A stretch of 64,000 nucleotides of DNA from Nibrella saemangeumensis (GCF_039541915.1 NZ_BAABHD010000076.1:33907-97906); one strand, 5' to 3'; shown: positions 15,753 through 26,602, counted from the stretch's first letter. Made by a program: numbers and translations. The notes: generated by a model from the sequence alone, not told the origin.

Positions 15753-18638
15753 CTACTCAGGTTGAAATAAAAATCCGTCACTGTAGGGGCTCTCCTCGGT
15801 GCCGGGCTGGAACTGGCTGATCGTCGCGCTGAGGTTGTCGGCCGGTTTCAGCACCAGTACAAGGCGGTCGCCGGGTCGCACGTCGAAGGGCTGCGCTGAC
15901 CGGTTGAGCCGTCTGCGCCGGAGCCAGCTACGGCCTGTGCTGCGGTTATTCCGGTACACCGTCAGATACAGGTCTTCCCCTTCACAACGTACCAGCAGAT
16001 CATACGCGCCGGGCTGGATAAGCTGTCCGGCTCTAACCGGCAGCAAACTGCCGTCTTTGCGCAGGGCGATCAGCAGGCCGTCCGCTCCGGTGATCTGCTC
16101 AATGGTAGCCGCCCGGAAAGACAGTGTATGACTCACCGGCATGGCCAGCCGGTCGCGGTCGTGCCGCAGGCTGTTCTGTAGCAGCAGCGTGGCCCTACTC
16201 TGCATGAGCCGGTACTGGCCGTTAATAGGCAGCTCCTTCAGCTCTCCTTCGCAGTAGAACGGCTCCCCATCAATGTACAGCGCTGGATGCTTCAGAGCCG
16301 CGTACAGAGCGCGGTGAAACACGCCCGGCTGTGCTTCCGTCACCAGCGTGTACTCCAGCTCGGACTGCGCCGAACTGCGGGCTGTCGTGCCTTCAAATGT
16401 GGTATAAACGACTTCTTTCTGCCGCTGCATAGGGTAGGACAGCGCCACCGGCAGGCGTAGTTGCTGCATCAGGCCGGGCTCGGCATAGTAATGGCCGAAG
16501 CGCTGGCGTCCGCTGCCGGGGTGGTTGTCGCCGTAACGGATTACTGAGGTATCGTCGGCATTGGCCAGCAACTCCAGCGGATTGCTGACGGCATGAACCG
16601 CATCGGTTTTGGTATTATAGATTTCCAGCCGGTAGCAGCCGGTTGGTAGCTGTGGCACCCATACGTCACAGACGCGGGGTAAGTCTATCAGCCACACGGC
16701 ACCGTCCAGCAGTTCCACATCGGCAATATTGTCCGTGCCGTAGGCGTAGCCTTTGGCGGCATACACCGTCAGAGCCTCACCGGCCAGATTACCAAAAATG
16801 GTTGTGTCCAGCGTGTAGCTGAAGGATTGCAGCGCCGTCGTAGCGGCATTGCCCAGGCTGACGGCCCCGGCCGGCACTTCGGTAGTGCCCGGCTCGACCG
16901 GATTGTTACCCCCTACCGGGTCCACATCGACCAGAATGTTATGATAGCCGACGCCGGACTGAATATAGCCGACGTAAAACTGGGTTTGCTGCCGCGCCGA
17001 CACCGGCACAATGAATTCCGGTGAATCCTGAAAGTAGGCGTAGCCCGGCATGGAGAAGCGTACCGGTGTACCGTCACCACCGCCATAGCGCGAAACGAAC
17101 CGGCCGGTCTGCGGATTCCAGTTCGGCGTCAGGGCACGGAGAGGTGAACCCGGCAGTTCATTAACCGTCAGCGTCAGTACCGCCTGCTGCGTGTTGCCCT
17201 GGCCGTTGACCGCTTTAAAGACCACCGGATACGTACCGGCTTTAACGGCCCGGCCGCTAAGCTGCATGGTCTGGCTGTTAAAGATGATACCTTCCGGAAG
17301 TCCTATAGCCTCGATGAGTACCCCGCCCGGCAATTCGACCTGAAACGGGTAGCCACTATAGCCCAGCTTCTCGGCAATGGTCAGGACGGTATCGGTATCT
17401 TCGGCTACTACGCGCCGGTCACCCACGACGAACACGTTGCCTTTCCGGATGCTGGTACCCACAAAGACGTTGTAGGTCGATACCGTCGTAGCCGGATGGC
17501 GCTGTTTGTTCAGCAAAAGCAGTTGCGGCTGGTTGGTGTTGGCAATGGTGCGTACACCGGCCTGAACCGCTTTGGCAGGCAAGGTTCCGGAAGGTGCCGC
17601 CAGCCGGTCGCCGTAGTTGAAGAAGAAGGCGGCTATCGCCCCGGCCGTGTCGCCTGCCTGCGCAATTCTGGTTTTTGTCGGCTGACCCGGTACGGTTATC
17701 TGAAAGATATTACCCGGCTGTACGTCCGCGCCCACTACCACCGTGTAGAGATCATTACCGTTCTCGCTGTGGCTGTATAGCAGCTCCAGCGTTGGGCTGT
17801 TGCGGTTTACCAGTGTAGCAGTGCCACCTTCTGCTTTCGCAAAAACGGTGCTGTTTTCAGCCACAAATAGCCGTCTACCCTGCAAGGGAGCGCCGGAGCG
17901 GGCCAGACCGCTCAGTACGTCGGCCGGGGCGTCACCGGCTTTGGCCGTATAGCTGCTGCCCGCCAGCGTGAACAGGTTTCCGGCTTCAATGTCGGAACCA
18001 ATCAGTACCTCGTAGCTGTCCTGAGCAGGGCGCTGCTGCGTACCGGCCAGCGATGCCGTCAACCGGGGCTGGTTGGTGTTGAGCAGCCGGTTTTCGCCCA
18101 GCGCAATCTGCAATGGCTGATTGCCCAGGCGGAAGTAACGGCTGTGGTATACCCGGATCAGCAGTTCGTTACCGAAGCGGTCTACCGATACCGGCGTGTA
18201 GGGATAATCCTGAAAATGCTGCCGGATAGCTTCAATGTACTCCTCGATGGCGGGTTGCTGGCCGGTAAAGGTACGCAGGATGCTGATAGGCTGCATAATG
18301 CCGTTCCGGTCGGGTGTCTGCCCTTGCAGGGCAAACTGCCGCCACTGGCCGGGGCGAGGTGGCCGGTTAATACGCAGTCGGATGCGGGTGCATAGCTCAC
18401 CATCCTGGAGCCTGAGCTGCCCGCAGGAGGTAGTGGCCTGAGTCCGCAGGTTTTTCAGCCGGACGCTCAGGTATTCCACCGGGCAGCGGGGCAGATCAGC
18501 GGCAGGCACCAGAAACCTAAGCCGGTCACCGGCCACCACCGGCAGCGTGGGATAATCTTCATCCGGCAGCAGCCGGTTGTCCGGATAGGCTTTTCCCTGG
18601 TCGGAAAGCGTAAAGAATCGAATGAAGTGGTCGAACAT
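15753..18638 (-). CDS. Large tail structural protein with Ig-like domain
   Basis: The 961-residue protein is beta-rich throughout. Residues ~210-370 contain three related segments starting YEVLIGSDIEAGNLF, YTVVVGADVQPGNIF and YNVFVGTSIRKGNVF, an internal repeat. A putative Ig domain follows near 410-490 (AGTYPVVFKAVNGQGN). The C-terminal third may be a carbohydrate-binding or baseplate domain. The gene sits between the tail-tip gene and the fibre gene, so it is probably a central tail-tip or fibre-adaptor protein. The triplicated YxVxxGxxxxxGNxF motif is seen directly; its function is unknown. Confidence 0.65.
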   Translation of the reverse strand: MFDHFIRFFTLSDQGKAYPDNRLLPDEDYPTLPVVAGDRLRFLVPAADLPRCPVEYLSVRLKNLRTQATTSCGQLRLQDGELCTRIRLRINRPPRPGQWRQFALQGQTPDRNGIMQPISILRTFTGQQPAIEEYIEAIRQHFQDYPYTPVSVDRFGNELLIRVYHSRYFRLGNQPLQIALGENRLLNTNQPRLTASLAGTQQRPAQDSYEVLIGSDIEAGNLFTLAGSSYTAKAGDAPADVLSGLARSGAPLQGRRLFVAENSTVFAKAEGGTATLVNRNSPTLELLYSHSENGNDLYTVVVGADVQPGNIFQITVPGQPTKTRIAQAGDTAGAIAAFFFNYGDRLAAPSGTLPAKAVQAGVRTIANTNQPQLLLLNKQRHPATTVSTYNVFVGTSIRKGNVFVVGDRRVVAEDTDTVLTIAEKLGYSGYPFQVELPGGVLIEAIGLPEGIIFNSQTMQLSGRAVKAGTYPVVFKAVNGQGNTQQAVLTLTVNELPGSPLRALTPNWNPQTGRFVSRYGGGDGTPVRFSMPGYAYFQDSPEFIVPVSARQQTQFYVGYIQSGVGYHNILVDVDPVGGNNPVEPGTTEVPAGAVSLGNAATTALQSFSYTLDTTIFGNLAGEALTVYAAKGYAYGTDNIADVELLDGAVWLIDLPRVCDVWVPQLPTGCYRLEIYNTKTDAVHAVSNPLELLANADDTSVIRYGDNHPGSGRQRFGHYYAEPGLMQQLRLPVALSYPMQRQKEVVYTTFEGTTARSSAQSELEYTLVTEAQPGVFHRALYAALKHPALYIDGEPFYCEGELKELPINGQYRLMQSRATLLLQNSLRHDRDRLAMPVSHTLSFRAATIEQITGADGLLIALRKDGSLLPVRAGQLIQPGAYDLLVRCEGEDLYLTVYRNNRSTGRSWLRRRRLNRSAQPFDVRPGDRLVLVLKPADNLSATISQFQPGTEESPYSDGFLFQPE

Positions 18639-20474
18639 TTAGCAAGCAATTAAGAGTTTGGCAATGTCTCCGGAAGCACCTTGCCACCATTCGGCTTCCA
18701 GCAGCAGCCCCCTAACCAGCCGGTCACCGTCCCGAAATACAATCCAGTCACTCAGCGGCTCGTAGCGCTCCATTGGCATCGGAGCGCGAACCAGCGCCTT
18801 GTACTTCCCAATCAGAGGATCAGCACCTAAGCGGGGGATCGTCGGGGCTGCACCTTCGTAAGTTTCCAGCTTCAGTTCTCCGCAGCCGGTCAGCAGGTTT
18901 GCCCAGGCGGCAAGGCCCGATGCCGGGGTCAGCTTCTCGTTGTAGCGCCCACCGATGAAAGCCGGAGCGTAGCCGTCTCTGGTGTCGATGACAAACAGGG
19001 CATCGTCGGCAGCATCTGCTTTCTGTTCCCCGGCCGTTTTGGGGTCGAACTGCTTCAGCCGGTTCTCCTCGATGAGCGTACCCGACGCGATCAGCTCCGA
19101 CTGCAAATCCAGTTCATTGCGCAGCGTGGTAATGCCGGTGCTGAACGTAGCGTTTCCGGCCGTTTCGGTAGCTGACAGCAGCGACTCCCCGCGCCACGTT
19201 TTAAAGCCGGTCTTTACCTGCGAGGCCAGCCAGTCGGTGTTGACGCTGTATTCGACTTCGGTAATTTCATCGAGCATGGTAATGCGCCCATCGGCCAGCA
19301 GGTCAGCTTTCGGTTCCAGCCGAAGCGTATTCCCTTCAAGCGACAGACCCAGGTTCAGCATACCATTAAGGCCGGTGAACAGGCTATTGAACGAAGCCGT
19401 GAGCGGCCGCAAAACGCCACGCAGACAGGCCGCATTGGTGATGTACAGGGTCTTTCCCCTCCCTTTGGTGAAATAGTCGCTCCTGAAAGACATTTCCGCG
19501 GGGCCGCCCGGCGGGGCTAACCGGCTCAGCAGCGCGGCAAACAGATCATAGACCGGCATGGCCGGACAATCGCTTGCCGGATAGGTCAGCGGTTCGGATA
19601 GCGCCAGTTCGGTCTGAGGCTGGTAGAGTACGCTCAGGCTGGTGACCTGTTCCGTACCGACCCAGCCTACCGTCAGCGACGCCCCGGCCGGTACATCGAC
19701 GGTCGCATCCAGCGCGGCCGACACCTCACTGTAGCTGGTAGTGATGGAATGGGTGGTCAGCGCCTGACTCGTCTGGTAGCCGTTCTGAAGCGTCAGCGTG
19801 TAGCCCATCCCCGCCGTAATGTTGTGGCTGGCCCGGACGCTGCACCGGATAAAACCGGTGATACGCAGCCGCACGGACTGGCCCGTATCGTTGCGGTAGA
19901 TGGCGCTGTCTCCGGCGAAAGGATTCAGCACATTCTGAAGCATTCCCGGAACCGCCTGCTGGCGGTCACTTTTGCGCTGGAGCGGAAAGGCATGGGCAAA
20001 TGGTTGCCAGCTTTGCGCCGACAGGTTGACCTCAGAGCGGCCGATCACAAACTGAGCCGTGCCGCTGATGGGCTGGCCGGTTAGCCGGATACTACCGGTC
20101 GGCGTAATGGCGTAACTGGCCGTCAGGCGCGTTTCCAGCCCAGTCTTTACCGGCTCATCGCGGAAGTTGACGCTGACGCTGCCCGCCCGGTAGCGGTAGG
20201 TGCTGTAATCGACATAGGCATCGTACAGCACCCGGCCCGAATCGGTCACCATCCGGTAGGAGGTTTCCGCCTGAACGCCGTAGCGCTCAAAACGGTCGTG
20301 CAGCAGTCGCACCGCTGCCGGGTCGGTGAACTGCACTTCTCCCATGCCCTGCGCATAGCCGATACGCCGGTAGAGTAGTCCCCAGTATAGCGGGTGCCGA
20401 ACCTTTTTCAATGTCAGGCGGTCAATGCCCATCGGAGCATCCACCACCTGACCGTCCAACAGTACCCGAATCAT
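18639..20474 (-). CDS. Tail-tip/baseplate structural protein, 611 aa
   Basis: The gene directly follows the tape measure gene with a 1-nt overlap (20474) and precedes the other large tail proteins, which is the usual place for distal tail or hub proteins. The sequence is beta-rich (MIRVLLDGQVVDAPMGIDRL) with no enzymatic motif. Residues 60-110 contain segments typical of phage hub domains (YVDYSTYRYRAGSVSVNF). Assignment by position and composition only. Confidence 0.65.
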   Translation of the reverse strand: MIRVLLDGQVVDAPMGIDRLTLKKVRHPLYWGLLYRRIGYAQGMGEVQFTDPAAVRLLHDRFERYGVQAETSYRMVTDSGRVLYDAYVDYSTYRYRAGSVSVNFRDEPVKTGLETRLTASYAITPTGSIRLTGQPISGTAQFVIGRSEVNLSAQSWQPFAHAFPLQRKSDRQQAVPGMLQNVLNPFAGDSAIYRNDTGQSVRLRITGFIRCSVRASHNITAGMGYTLTLQNGYQTSQALTTHSITTSYSEVSAALDATVDVPAGASLTVGWVGTEQVTSLSVLYQPQTELALSEPLTYPASDCPAMPVYDLFAALLSRLAPPGGPAEMSFRSDYFTKGRGKTLYITNAACLRGVLRPLTASFNSLFTGLNGMLNLGLSLEGNTLRLEPKADLLADGRITMLDEITEVEYSVNTDWLASQVKTGFKTWRGESLLSATETAGNATFSTGITTLRNELDLQSELIASGTLIEENRLKQFDPKTAGEQKADAADDALFVIDTRDGYAPAFIGGRYNEKLTPASGLAAWANLLTGCGELKLETYEGAAPTIPRLGADPLIGKYKALVRAPMPMERYEPLSDWIVFRDGDRLVRGLLLEAEWWQGASGDIAKLLIAC

Positions 20475-23400
20475 TATCGCGAAAAAAGACTGGTATAGTG
20501 TTCAATCGTCGCGTGTGCCGAACGCTCCTGCAAAAGAAACCCTTTTTCATCAATATTAATACTAACAAGCGACTTACGCATAAAATCCTCCCGAAGCTGT
20601 TGCAACTCCTGTTTCAATTCCGACAGGTCGATCAGCACCTCCTGCGGAGCGGGTGGCAGGCTGGCCACGTCGGGCAGCGAAAGCCCGCCGATGTCCTGCC
20701 AGCTTAGCCGCAGATCATCGAAGGCCAGCGCCCGCCGAACCAGTTCTTCGTTCGACATACCGCCCAGCTTTTTGTTATCCTCGGTGGTAATCACCCGCTC
20801 CCCTTCGTTGAGCCATGCCGGAATCGTATCTACACCATTCGGATAACTGCCCCGCTCGACATACTCCGTACCTTTAAAGAATCGCTCTCCGGTCACGGTA
20901 TTATAACCGTCCGCGTAAGCCACCTCAAAGCTGTTGCCGAACTGGTCGTAGACGACAATCCGCTTACCCGACGCATTGTAGGTAATCACGACCGGATGGC
21001 CCTGCGCCGAATACGCCTGACTGATGGGCTGACCGTTGCGCATATCGACCGGCGCAATCGGCCTGCCGGTGGAATCCGTCGGCGTTCGGGGCTGCGTGAT
21101 TACCTCCTGATAGAGTGGGTCGGGCTGAATCGGCCCGCTACCTACGTCTGCGCCACCGCTGGCCGGGGGATTCCCCAGGCTGGAGCCTTCAATCATCCGG
21201 ATAATGCCTTCGATCTCGGAAATGGCCGCGTTGATCTTCCCGGCATTGAGCAGCCAGCGCTTGGACTTTAGCTGGGCGATCTCAGCGCGTAGCTCGGCAA
21301 TTTTGATCTGTTTGGTAATCTCGAACATCTGCTGCTGAGCGGCATTGAAGGCAGCGGTATATTCCCGCTGGAGCCGCTTACGCTCCTCGGTTGCTTCGGC
21401 TTCCTTACGGGTGATCTCATTCCGCAGCCGCTCCAGTTCAGCCTCCAGTCTGGTTTCAATAGCCTGAATTTTACTTTTGGCTTCATCCCGGATGGCTACT
21501 ATCTCGTCTTTCAGCTCAGCCTCCCGTTTGCTTGCCCGCTCCTTCATTTCGGCCAGTACAGCGTCGCGTTCTTCGGCCTGCTGCCTGAAAAGCTGCTGGT
21601 AGTTATCGGCCAGTGCTTTCAGCGTAGCAGCTTCTTCTTTTTTCAGCCGTTCCGCCTGCTCTTTTTCTTCGGCCCGAATCTGCGTAGCGGCCAGACTGTT
21701 GCCTTTGGTCTTATCCAGCTTGGCATCCTCAACGTCCTTATGTACCTGCTCGATCTGGCGGGCGTAAGCTTCCTCGACCTGCCGCTTTTCGGCTTCGTCG
21801 GTCAGCGTGGCCAGAATACGCTCACGGGTAGCTTCCAGCCGGGCCACTTCCGCAGCCCGGTAGCGTTCCAGTGCCTCGTTGCGCACCCGGTCAAGAATAC
21901 CGGCCGCTTCGATCTCGTCTTTTTTGGACTGTTCCAGCAGGCTGCGCCGGTAGTCGTACATTTCCTTCAGCGCCTGTTCTTCGGCCTTCTGCCGATCCCG
22001 CAGCGCACTGATCTGGTCGTCGTAGCTTTTCCTGACGGCTTCGTACTCCCGCTGGGCGGATTCCTTGAACGCAGCCAGCTTTTTCTCGGCGGCATCGACG
22101 GCGGCATCCCGCGCCCGCTCCACTTCTTTTTTCTCCGCATCAGCCGCCCGGCGGGCCTCATCCATTTCGGCCTGTTTGGCATCGCGGTACGCCTTCAGCG
22201 CCTGGTCAAGGGCTTCCAGTTTATTTTCGAGAAGTTCGCGTTCCAGTTCAATACCCTGCTCGACCCGCCACTTTTCGGCTTCCAGTTCGCGCTTTGTGCG
22301 GTTGAGCGTAGCAATCTCCATGTCAGCGGCCTTCTTTTTGTGAGCCGTTGCCATACCCTCGATCCAGCCGACGACATCCAGTTTCAGCAGGCTCTGAATG
22401 GCACTGCCGATATTACTGGTGTAATTGGCATGGGCCGCTGCCACGTCACTGATGTACGACAGTTGGGCGTCGTAGCTGCTGCGGTCTGTAGCTAGTTTGT
22501 TCTGCTGCTCATAGTACTGCCGGATGATGCGCTCCCGCTCGGTGTAGCTGTCCGCCATGATGCGCTGCTCCTCAGCGGCCAGCGCTTTGGCATCCGTAAC
22601 CGTCGAACGGGCGTAGCGTAGTTTGGCCTCATATTCGTTTTGGCTGTTGGTCAGCTCCGCCTGCATGGCCGACTTCGACAGCGCCATGATCTCCTCGTAG
22701 AAGTCCACGACAACATCGCGGGTCTTGCGAAGCGACTCGGCCATCGACTGCCAGCCGTCGGCAATACCGTCCGCAATGCCTTTTGCCAGCATCCGCCCCA
22801 GCTCCAGCGCCATCATCACCATGCCTTTCTCGGCTTCTTTAGCGGCCCGCACGGCTTCATCCCGTTTCCCGGCCGCCTTTTCCAGATCCAGTTCGGCCTG
22901 CTTGATTCTGACCTTACCCTGCTGGTCGGCTTCGTTATAGACGGTCTGCGCCCACAGCAGCGCGGCTTTAGCCCGGTCGTAGTTGTCCTGGGCGGCTTTG
23001 GCCGATGTGCCGCTGAGCAGTTCCAGATTGGTAACGACGTATCTGGCCTGCTTAGCCAGCTCGCCCAGCACACCGCCCTGTTCACCGATGAAGCTAAAGA
23101 CTTCCTGCAGGGACTTCTTACGGGCGGCAATAGCCGCTTTTTCGTTCTGCTCGGTGACTTCGTTAATCTCCTGCTGGATTCTGGCTACCTCCTTCTGGTA
23201 TTTTTTCGCTTCGGCAATCGAATACACGTAGCGTTCGCGCTCCTTGCCCAGCATGGCCTCAATACCGATCACCAGCTCTTTTGAGCGCTGACCGAAGAAC
23301 TCTGTCAGGCTGTCGATGTCCGCTTTTATCTTACCCTGAAACTCCCGCTGATCTTTGGCGGCAGCTTCAGCTCTCAGCACGTCGTAAAACTGGTGAATCT

Positions 23401-26191
23401 CGGCCGTCACTTTACGGGCTTCCTCGGCATCCTTCACCATCTTATTCTTCCGGGCGTTGAAGAATTTGATTTCCTCGGCTTCGCGGGCATCCAGATAGGA
23501 TTTGGTTTCCTTCAGCGTGTTCTGATTGGCTTCCTTCAGGATAACCTCGATCTGCTGGGCGTTCAGAAAGTTGGCTTCCTGCCGCTTTTTGCCTTCTTTT
23601 TTGATGATGGTTGTTTTCTCCTCCTCAGTCTGTTTAGTGATCGCCAGCAGGTTGTTATGGTGCAGTTTATTCTCCTGCTCAATGAGGATAGCCTGCGCCT
23701 TTCGTTCAGCTTCGGTTTTGGCGTTACCCTGCCGGATTTGGGCAATTACCTGATTGTGCCGGGTCACTTCGGCCTCGATGCGGGCGTTGGTTTCCGACTC
23801 CTCGATGTTGAGCATCCGCTGTTTATGCTCCTTCCGCTCTTTCTCGATGGTGTCGAAGCCCTGCCGAATAGCCGTAAGCTGTTCGATCATGGTGCCGCTG
23901 CCAAACCACGTAAATGCGGACGAGTTGATTTTGGCCACCATGCCCGGTGTCTGGTTAATCAGCTCGATGAGCTTCTGCGAGTCCGGCCCGTATTTGGCCA
24001 TAAAATCAGCGGGAAGCACATCCTTGATCTTCTCGAAAAACTGCCGTTCCCGTTCCATCAGCGCCTTTTCGCGCTCACCCAGCTTTTCCTCGGCGTAGGC
24101 TTCGCGGGCCAGCCGGATACGGTCGCGGAACACGTCGTTAACCTTCTCCAGCATCTTAATCAGCTCGGCATTTTTGACCTTTTCGGCATCCATACCGGCG
24201 AAGAATTCTGGATACTTCGCCATCAGTTGCGAGATAAGCTGAATGCGCTGCTGATCGCCTTCTTTCTTGGACATGGCCAGTTCGACCAGTGCTATGAGCG
24301 AGTTCTTTTCGCGCTGAAGCTCGACCTCCTGCGCTCCTACGGCAGAGGTAACTTCGGTAGTCACGGCCGCGTAGGACTGCCACAGCGAAATACCCAGCGA
24401 TACGGCCGTCAGGATGGCTCCCAGCGGATTTGCCGCCAGTGCCGCCCACATAGCGCGGAGCGAGCCGGTAGCCCCGTTCATGGCCAGCGACATGGCCTCG
24501 GTATTGAGCGTCAGCAGGGTCTGCGCCGTCGTAAGCTGTTTGGTACGGCCTTCATTGATGAGCTTCTGAGCGGCTACCAGCTCCATCGCAATGCGGTAGG
24601 CAGCCCAGGCACTTACCCCGGCCGTAATCACGTTGACGGTTCGTTTGACGGCCGCTTCGGAGCCTATCGTCAGCTCGGTAAACTCACGGATGGTCTTAAC
24701 GCCTTTGCCCAGCCCGTTCTCGAAATAGTCACCGACCACCGCTTTTGCTACAAAGAAGGCGTCTTTTAGGTTGGACATCTGACCGCCCAGCGTCTGCGCC
24801 TGAATCGCCATCATGTTGTAATAGCGACCTCCTACGTCGGATGCGTCCCTGATGGCTTTTTTGACCATTTCAAAGCTGATGGTATGGTCTTCGGCCATCT
24901 TCACCACTTCCTGCCGGGTTTTGCCCATCGACTCGGCCAGCAGATCATAGAGCGGCACGCCGTTTTCGGCAAACTGATTGATCTCCTGCTTCATCAGCTT
25001 GCCTTTATTCATAACGTCGGTGTAGGCTTTGGCAATCAGGGGCAGTCTGTCCTGACCCACTACAGCGGCCATGTTGCCAAGCTGCTCTAGCGTCGGCAGC
25101 AGTTCGCGGGTAGCCACGCCCATCCCTTTGAGCATGAACGTTACCTGCATAAGCTGTTCCACCTCAAAAGGCGTTCGCTTGGCCATGTCCAATAGCTCAC
25201 GGGTAAGCTGGTCGGCTTCCTGCTTACTGCCCAGCATCTGCGTCAGCCCCATACGGAAGGAATCTACCTTCGATTTGGCATCAATAACGGCTTTGGTGAA
25301 CTCGTAGACTTCGTACACACCGAAGGCGGCAGCAATCAGCGATCTGATGTCCCGCCAGAACTGGCCCTGATTCCGCAGTTCGATAAGCTGTTCCTGCAAG
25401 GCCGCTTTCAGTTCCATGTTCTGCCGCTGGATTTCTCCACGGAAAGCGATGGTTTCCTGCTTACGGGCTTCCTCAAACTGAGATACGCGGGCGCGGTTCT
25501 GCGCCCGGTGAAAATCCGTATCCAGTTCAATAGCCTGCCGGTAGGCCATGCTCGCCTGCCGGGCCGCTTCGGTTTCCTGATTGGCCAGGCTGCGGGCCTG
25601 CTCTACGCGGATACGGCCCTGAGCGGTCGCTTCGGCCGTCTTACGCTTTTCCTCCTCGATTTCTGCCGCCGTCTGTTTGCGCTTCTCCTGAATGGTAGCG
25701 TCAGTCTGGGCCTTGTAATCGGCCAGCTTCATCGAATTGGCCGTGCGGACGGCATCCAGCCGCCGGGCTTCTTCGGCGCGGGCGGCATCAGTCTGCTGCT
25801 GCTCGGCCGCTTTGAAGGCAGCAACCTGCTTAGCGGCCAGTGCCTCTTTTTCTTTGGCCGCAGCCTGCGCGTTGATTACCTGAATGTCTAACGCGGCCTT
25901 GTGGGCGTTGACCTGTTTTTGCAGTTCGGCCTGCTGGGCCGTGGTGACCTGGGCCAGTGACTGCTGTACAGCGACGGCCTGTTGCTGGGTGGCCTGCTGA
26001 ACGGCCCCCTGAAGTTGCTGGACTTGCTGGAGCTGCTGCTGGAGCAGGGCTTTGGTCTGCGCCCCACTCCCGGCAGTTGTTTGGGTTAGCTGCTGCGTCT
26101 TCTGGATGATGACATCCAGTTCGCTGCTGACCTGTTTTAATTCTGAATCGACCTCAAAGCGAAAGCGAATGTTTTTTGCTTCAGTAGACAC
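20474..26191 (-). CDS. Tail tape measure protein
   Basis: At 1905 residues it is the largest protein of the prophage. Residues 1-280 are an extended Gln/Ala/Glu-rich coiled coil. Residues ~295-480 form the tape-measure domain (GLTQMLGSKQEADQL, TPFEVEQLMQVTFMLKGMG, QEINQFAENGVPLYDLLAES). A hydrophobic stretch lies near 515-610, and further long coiled coils rich in E, K, R and A run to about 1680. The protein sets tail length and probably crosses the host envelope during DNA entry. By the rule of about 0.15 nm per residue the tail would be near 280 nm, which is long. The AT-rich motif found before other genes occurs inside the coding end here (20552-20566). Confidence 0.9.
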   Translation of the reverse strand: MSTEAKNIRFRFEVDSELKQVSSELDVIIQKTQQLTQTTAGSGAQTKALLQQQLQQVQQLQGAVQQATQQQAVAVQQSLAQVTTAQQAELQKQVNAHKAALDIQVINAQAAAKEKEALAAKQVAAFKAAEQQQTDAARAEEARRLDAVRTANSMKLADYKAQTDATIQEKRKQTAAEIEEEKRKTAEATAQGRIRVEQARSLANQETEAARQASMAYRQAIELDTDFHRAQNRARVSQFEEARKQETIAFRGEIQRQNMELKAALQEQLIELRNQGQFWRDIRSLIAAAFGVYEVYEFTKAVIDAKSKVDSFRMGLTQMLGSKQEADQLTRELLDMAKRTPFEVEQLMQVTFMLKGMGVATRELLPTLEQLGNMAAVVGQDRLPLIAKAYTDVMNKGKLMKQEINQFAENGVPLYDLLAESMGKTRQEVVKMAEDHTISFEMVKKAIRDASDVGGRYYNMMAIQAQTLGGQMSNLKDAFFVAKAVVGDYFENGLGKGVKTIREFTELTIGSEAAVKRTVNVITAGVSAWAAYRIAMELVAAQKLINEGRTKQLTTAQTLLTLNTEAMSLAMNGATGSLRAMWAALAANPLGAILTAVSLGISLWQSYAAVTTEVTSAVGAQEVELQREKNSLIALVELAMSKKEGDQQRIQLISQLMAKYPEFFAGMDAEKVKNAELIKMLEKVNDVFRDRIRLAREAYAEEKLGEREKALMERERQFFEKIKDVLPADFMAKYGPDSQKLIELINQTPGMVAKINSSAFTWFGSGTMIEQLTAIRQGFDTIEKERKEHKQRMLNIEESETNARIEAEVTRHNQVIAQIRQGNAKTEAERKAQAILIEQENKLHHNNLLAITKQTEEEKTTIIKKEGKKRQEANFLNAQQIEVILKEANQNTLKETKSYLDAREAEEIKFFNARKNKMVKDAEEARKVTAEIHQFYDVLRAEAAAKDQREFQGKIKADIDSLTEFFGQRSKELVIGIEAMLGKERERYVYSIAEAKKYQKEVARIQQEINEVTEQNEKAAIAARKKSLQEVFSFIGEQGGVLGELAKQARYVVTNLELLSGTSAKAAQDNYDRAKAALLWAQTVYNEADQQGKVRIKQAELDLEKAAGKRDEAVRAAKEAEKGMVMMALELGRMLAKGIADGIADGWQSMAESLRKTRDVVVDFYEEIMALSKSAMQAELTNSQNEYEAKLRYARSTVTDAKALAAEEQRIMADSYTERERIIRQYYEQQNKLATDRSSYDAQLSYISDVAAAHANYTSNIGSAIQSLLKLDVVGWIEGMATAHKKKAADMEIATLNRTKRELEAEKWRVEQGIELERELLENKLEALDQALKAYRDAKQAEMDEARRAADAEKKEVERARDAAVDAAEKKLAAFKESAQREYEAVRKSYDDQISALRDRQKAEEQALKEMYDYRRSLLEQSKKDEIEAAGILDRVRNEALERYRAAEVARLEATRERILATLTDEAEKRQVEEAYARQIEQVHKDVEDAKLDKTKGNSLAATQIRAEEKEQAERLKKEEAATLKALADNYQQLFRQQAEERDAVLAEMKERASKREAELKDEIVAIRDEAKSKIQAIETRLEAELERLRNEITRKEAEATEERKRLQREYTAAFNAAQQQMFEITKQIKIAELRAEIAQLKSKRWLLNAGKINAAISEIEGIIRMIEGSSLGNPPASGGADVGSGPIQPDPLYQEVITQPRTPTDSTGRPIAPVDMRNGQPISQAYSAQGHPVVITYNASGKRIVVYDQFGNSFEVAYADGYNTVTGERFFKGTEYVERGSYPNGVDTIPAWLNEGERVITTEDNKKLGGMSNEELVRRALAFDDLRLSWQDIGGLSLPDVASLPPAPQEVLIDLSELKQELQQLREDFMRKSLVSINIDEKGFLLQERSAHATIEHYTSLFSR

Positions 26192-26197
26192 AGCGGG

Positions 26198-26599
26198 TTA
26201 TACACCCTGCACGAACGTACAGGAATGCGGGTTGGACAAAACTTTCTGTACGTAGTGGCAGAACTCCCAGCTACGCAGCACCCGTTCGACATCGTCGGCG
26301 CTTTGGTGAAGATAAAAAAAACAGCCGAATCGTAACGCCCGGCGGGCGGCCCGGTAGGTCACCATGGGCGATGTCAGATCGGTCAGGAAAATATGACACA
26401 CGTAAAAATACTGCTTGAAAAACTCCATCTGATTGTCCACCGTCAGCCGTTCCAGCGGCAGGCACAGGTTGAGGTATTCGGCCAGTTCCCGCACGGCTGT
26501 TTCCTGACGGGCGTTCAGGTTTTCCATTTGGATAAACTCGTCCACTGCCTGCGCCAGAAAGGAATCAATATCAACGGAGTCATTAAAACGGCTTTCCAT
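26198..26599 (-). CDS. Hypothetical protein between chaperone and tape measure genes
   Basis: A helical 133-residue protein with several Cys, Phe and Tyr (FFKQYFYVCHIFL). It starts 3 nt after the stop of the -1 reading frame of the chaperone gene and ends 6 nt before the tape measure start. By position it probably acts with the tail chaperone on the tape measure protein. No family recognised. Confidence 0.65.
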   Translation of the reverse strand: MESRFNDSVDIDSFLAQAVDEFIQMENLNARQETAVRELAEYLNLCLPLERLTVDNQMEFFKQYFYVCHIFLTDLTSPMVTYRAARRALRFGCFFYLHQSADDVERVLRSWEFCHYVQKVLSNPHSCTFVQGV

Positions 26600-26602
26600 A
26601 GG

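Noticed and set aside
20474..26191. Many long plus-strand frames opposite the tape measure gene
   Set aside because: Shadows of a GC-rich, Glu/Lys/Ala-rich coding strand; the tape measure frame explains the region.
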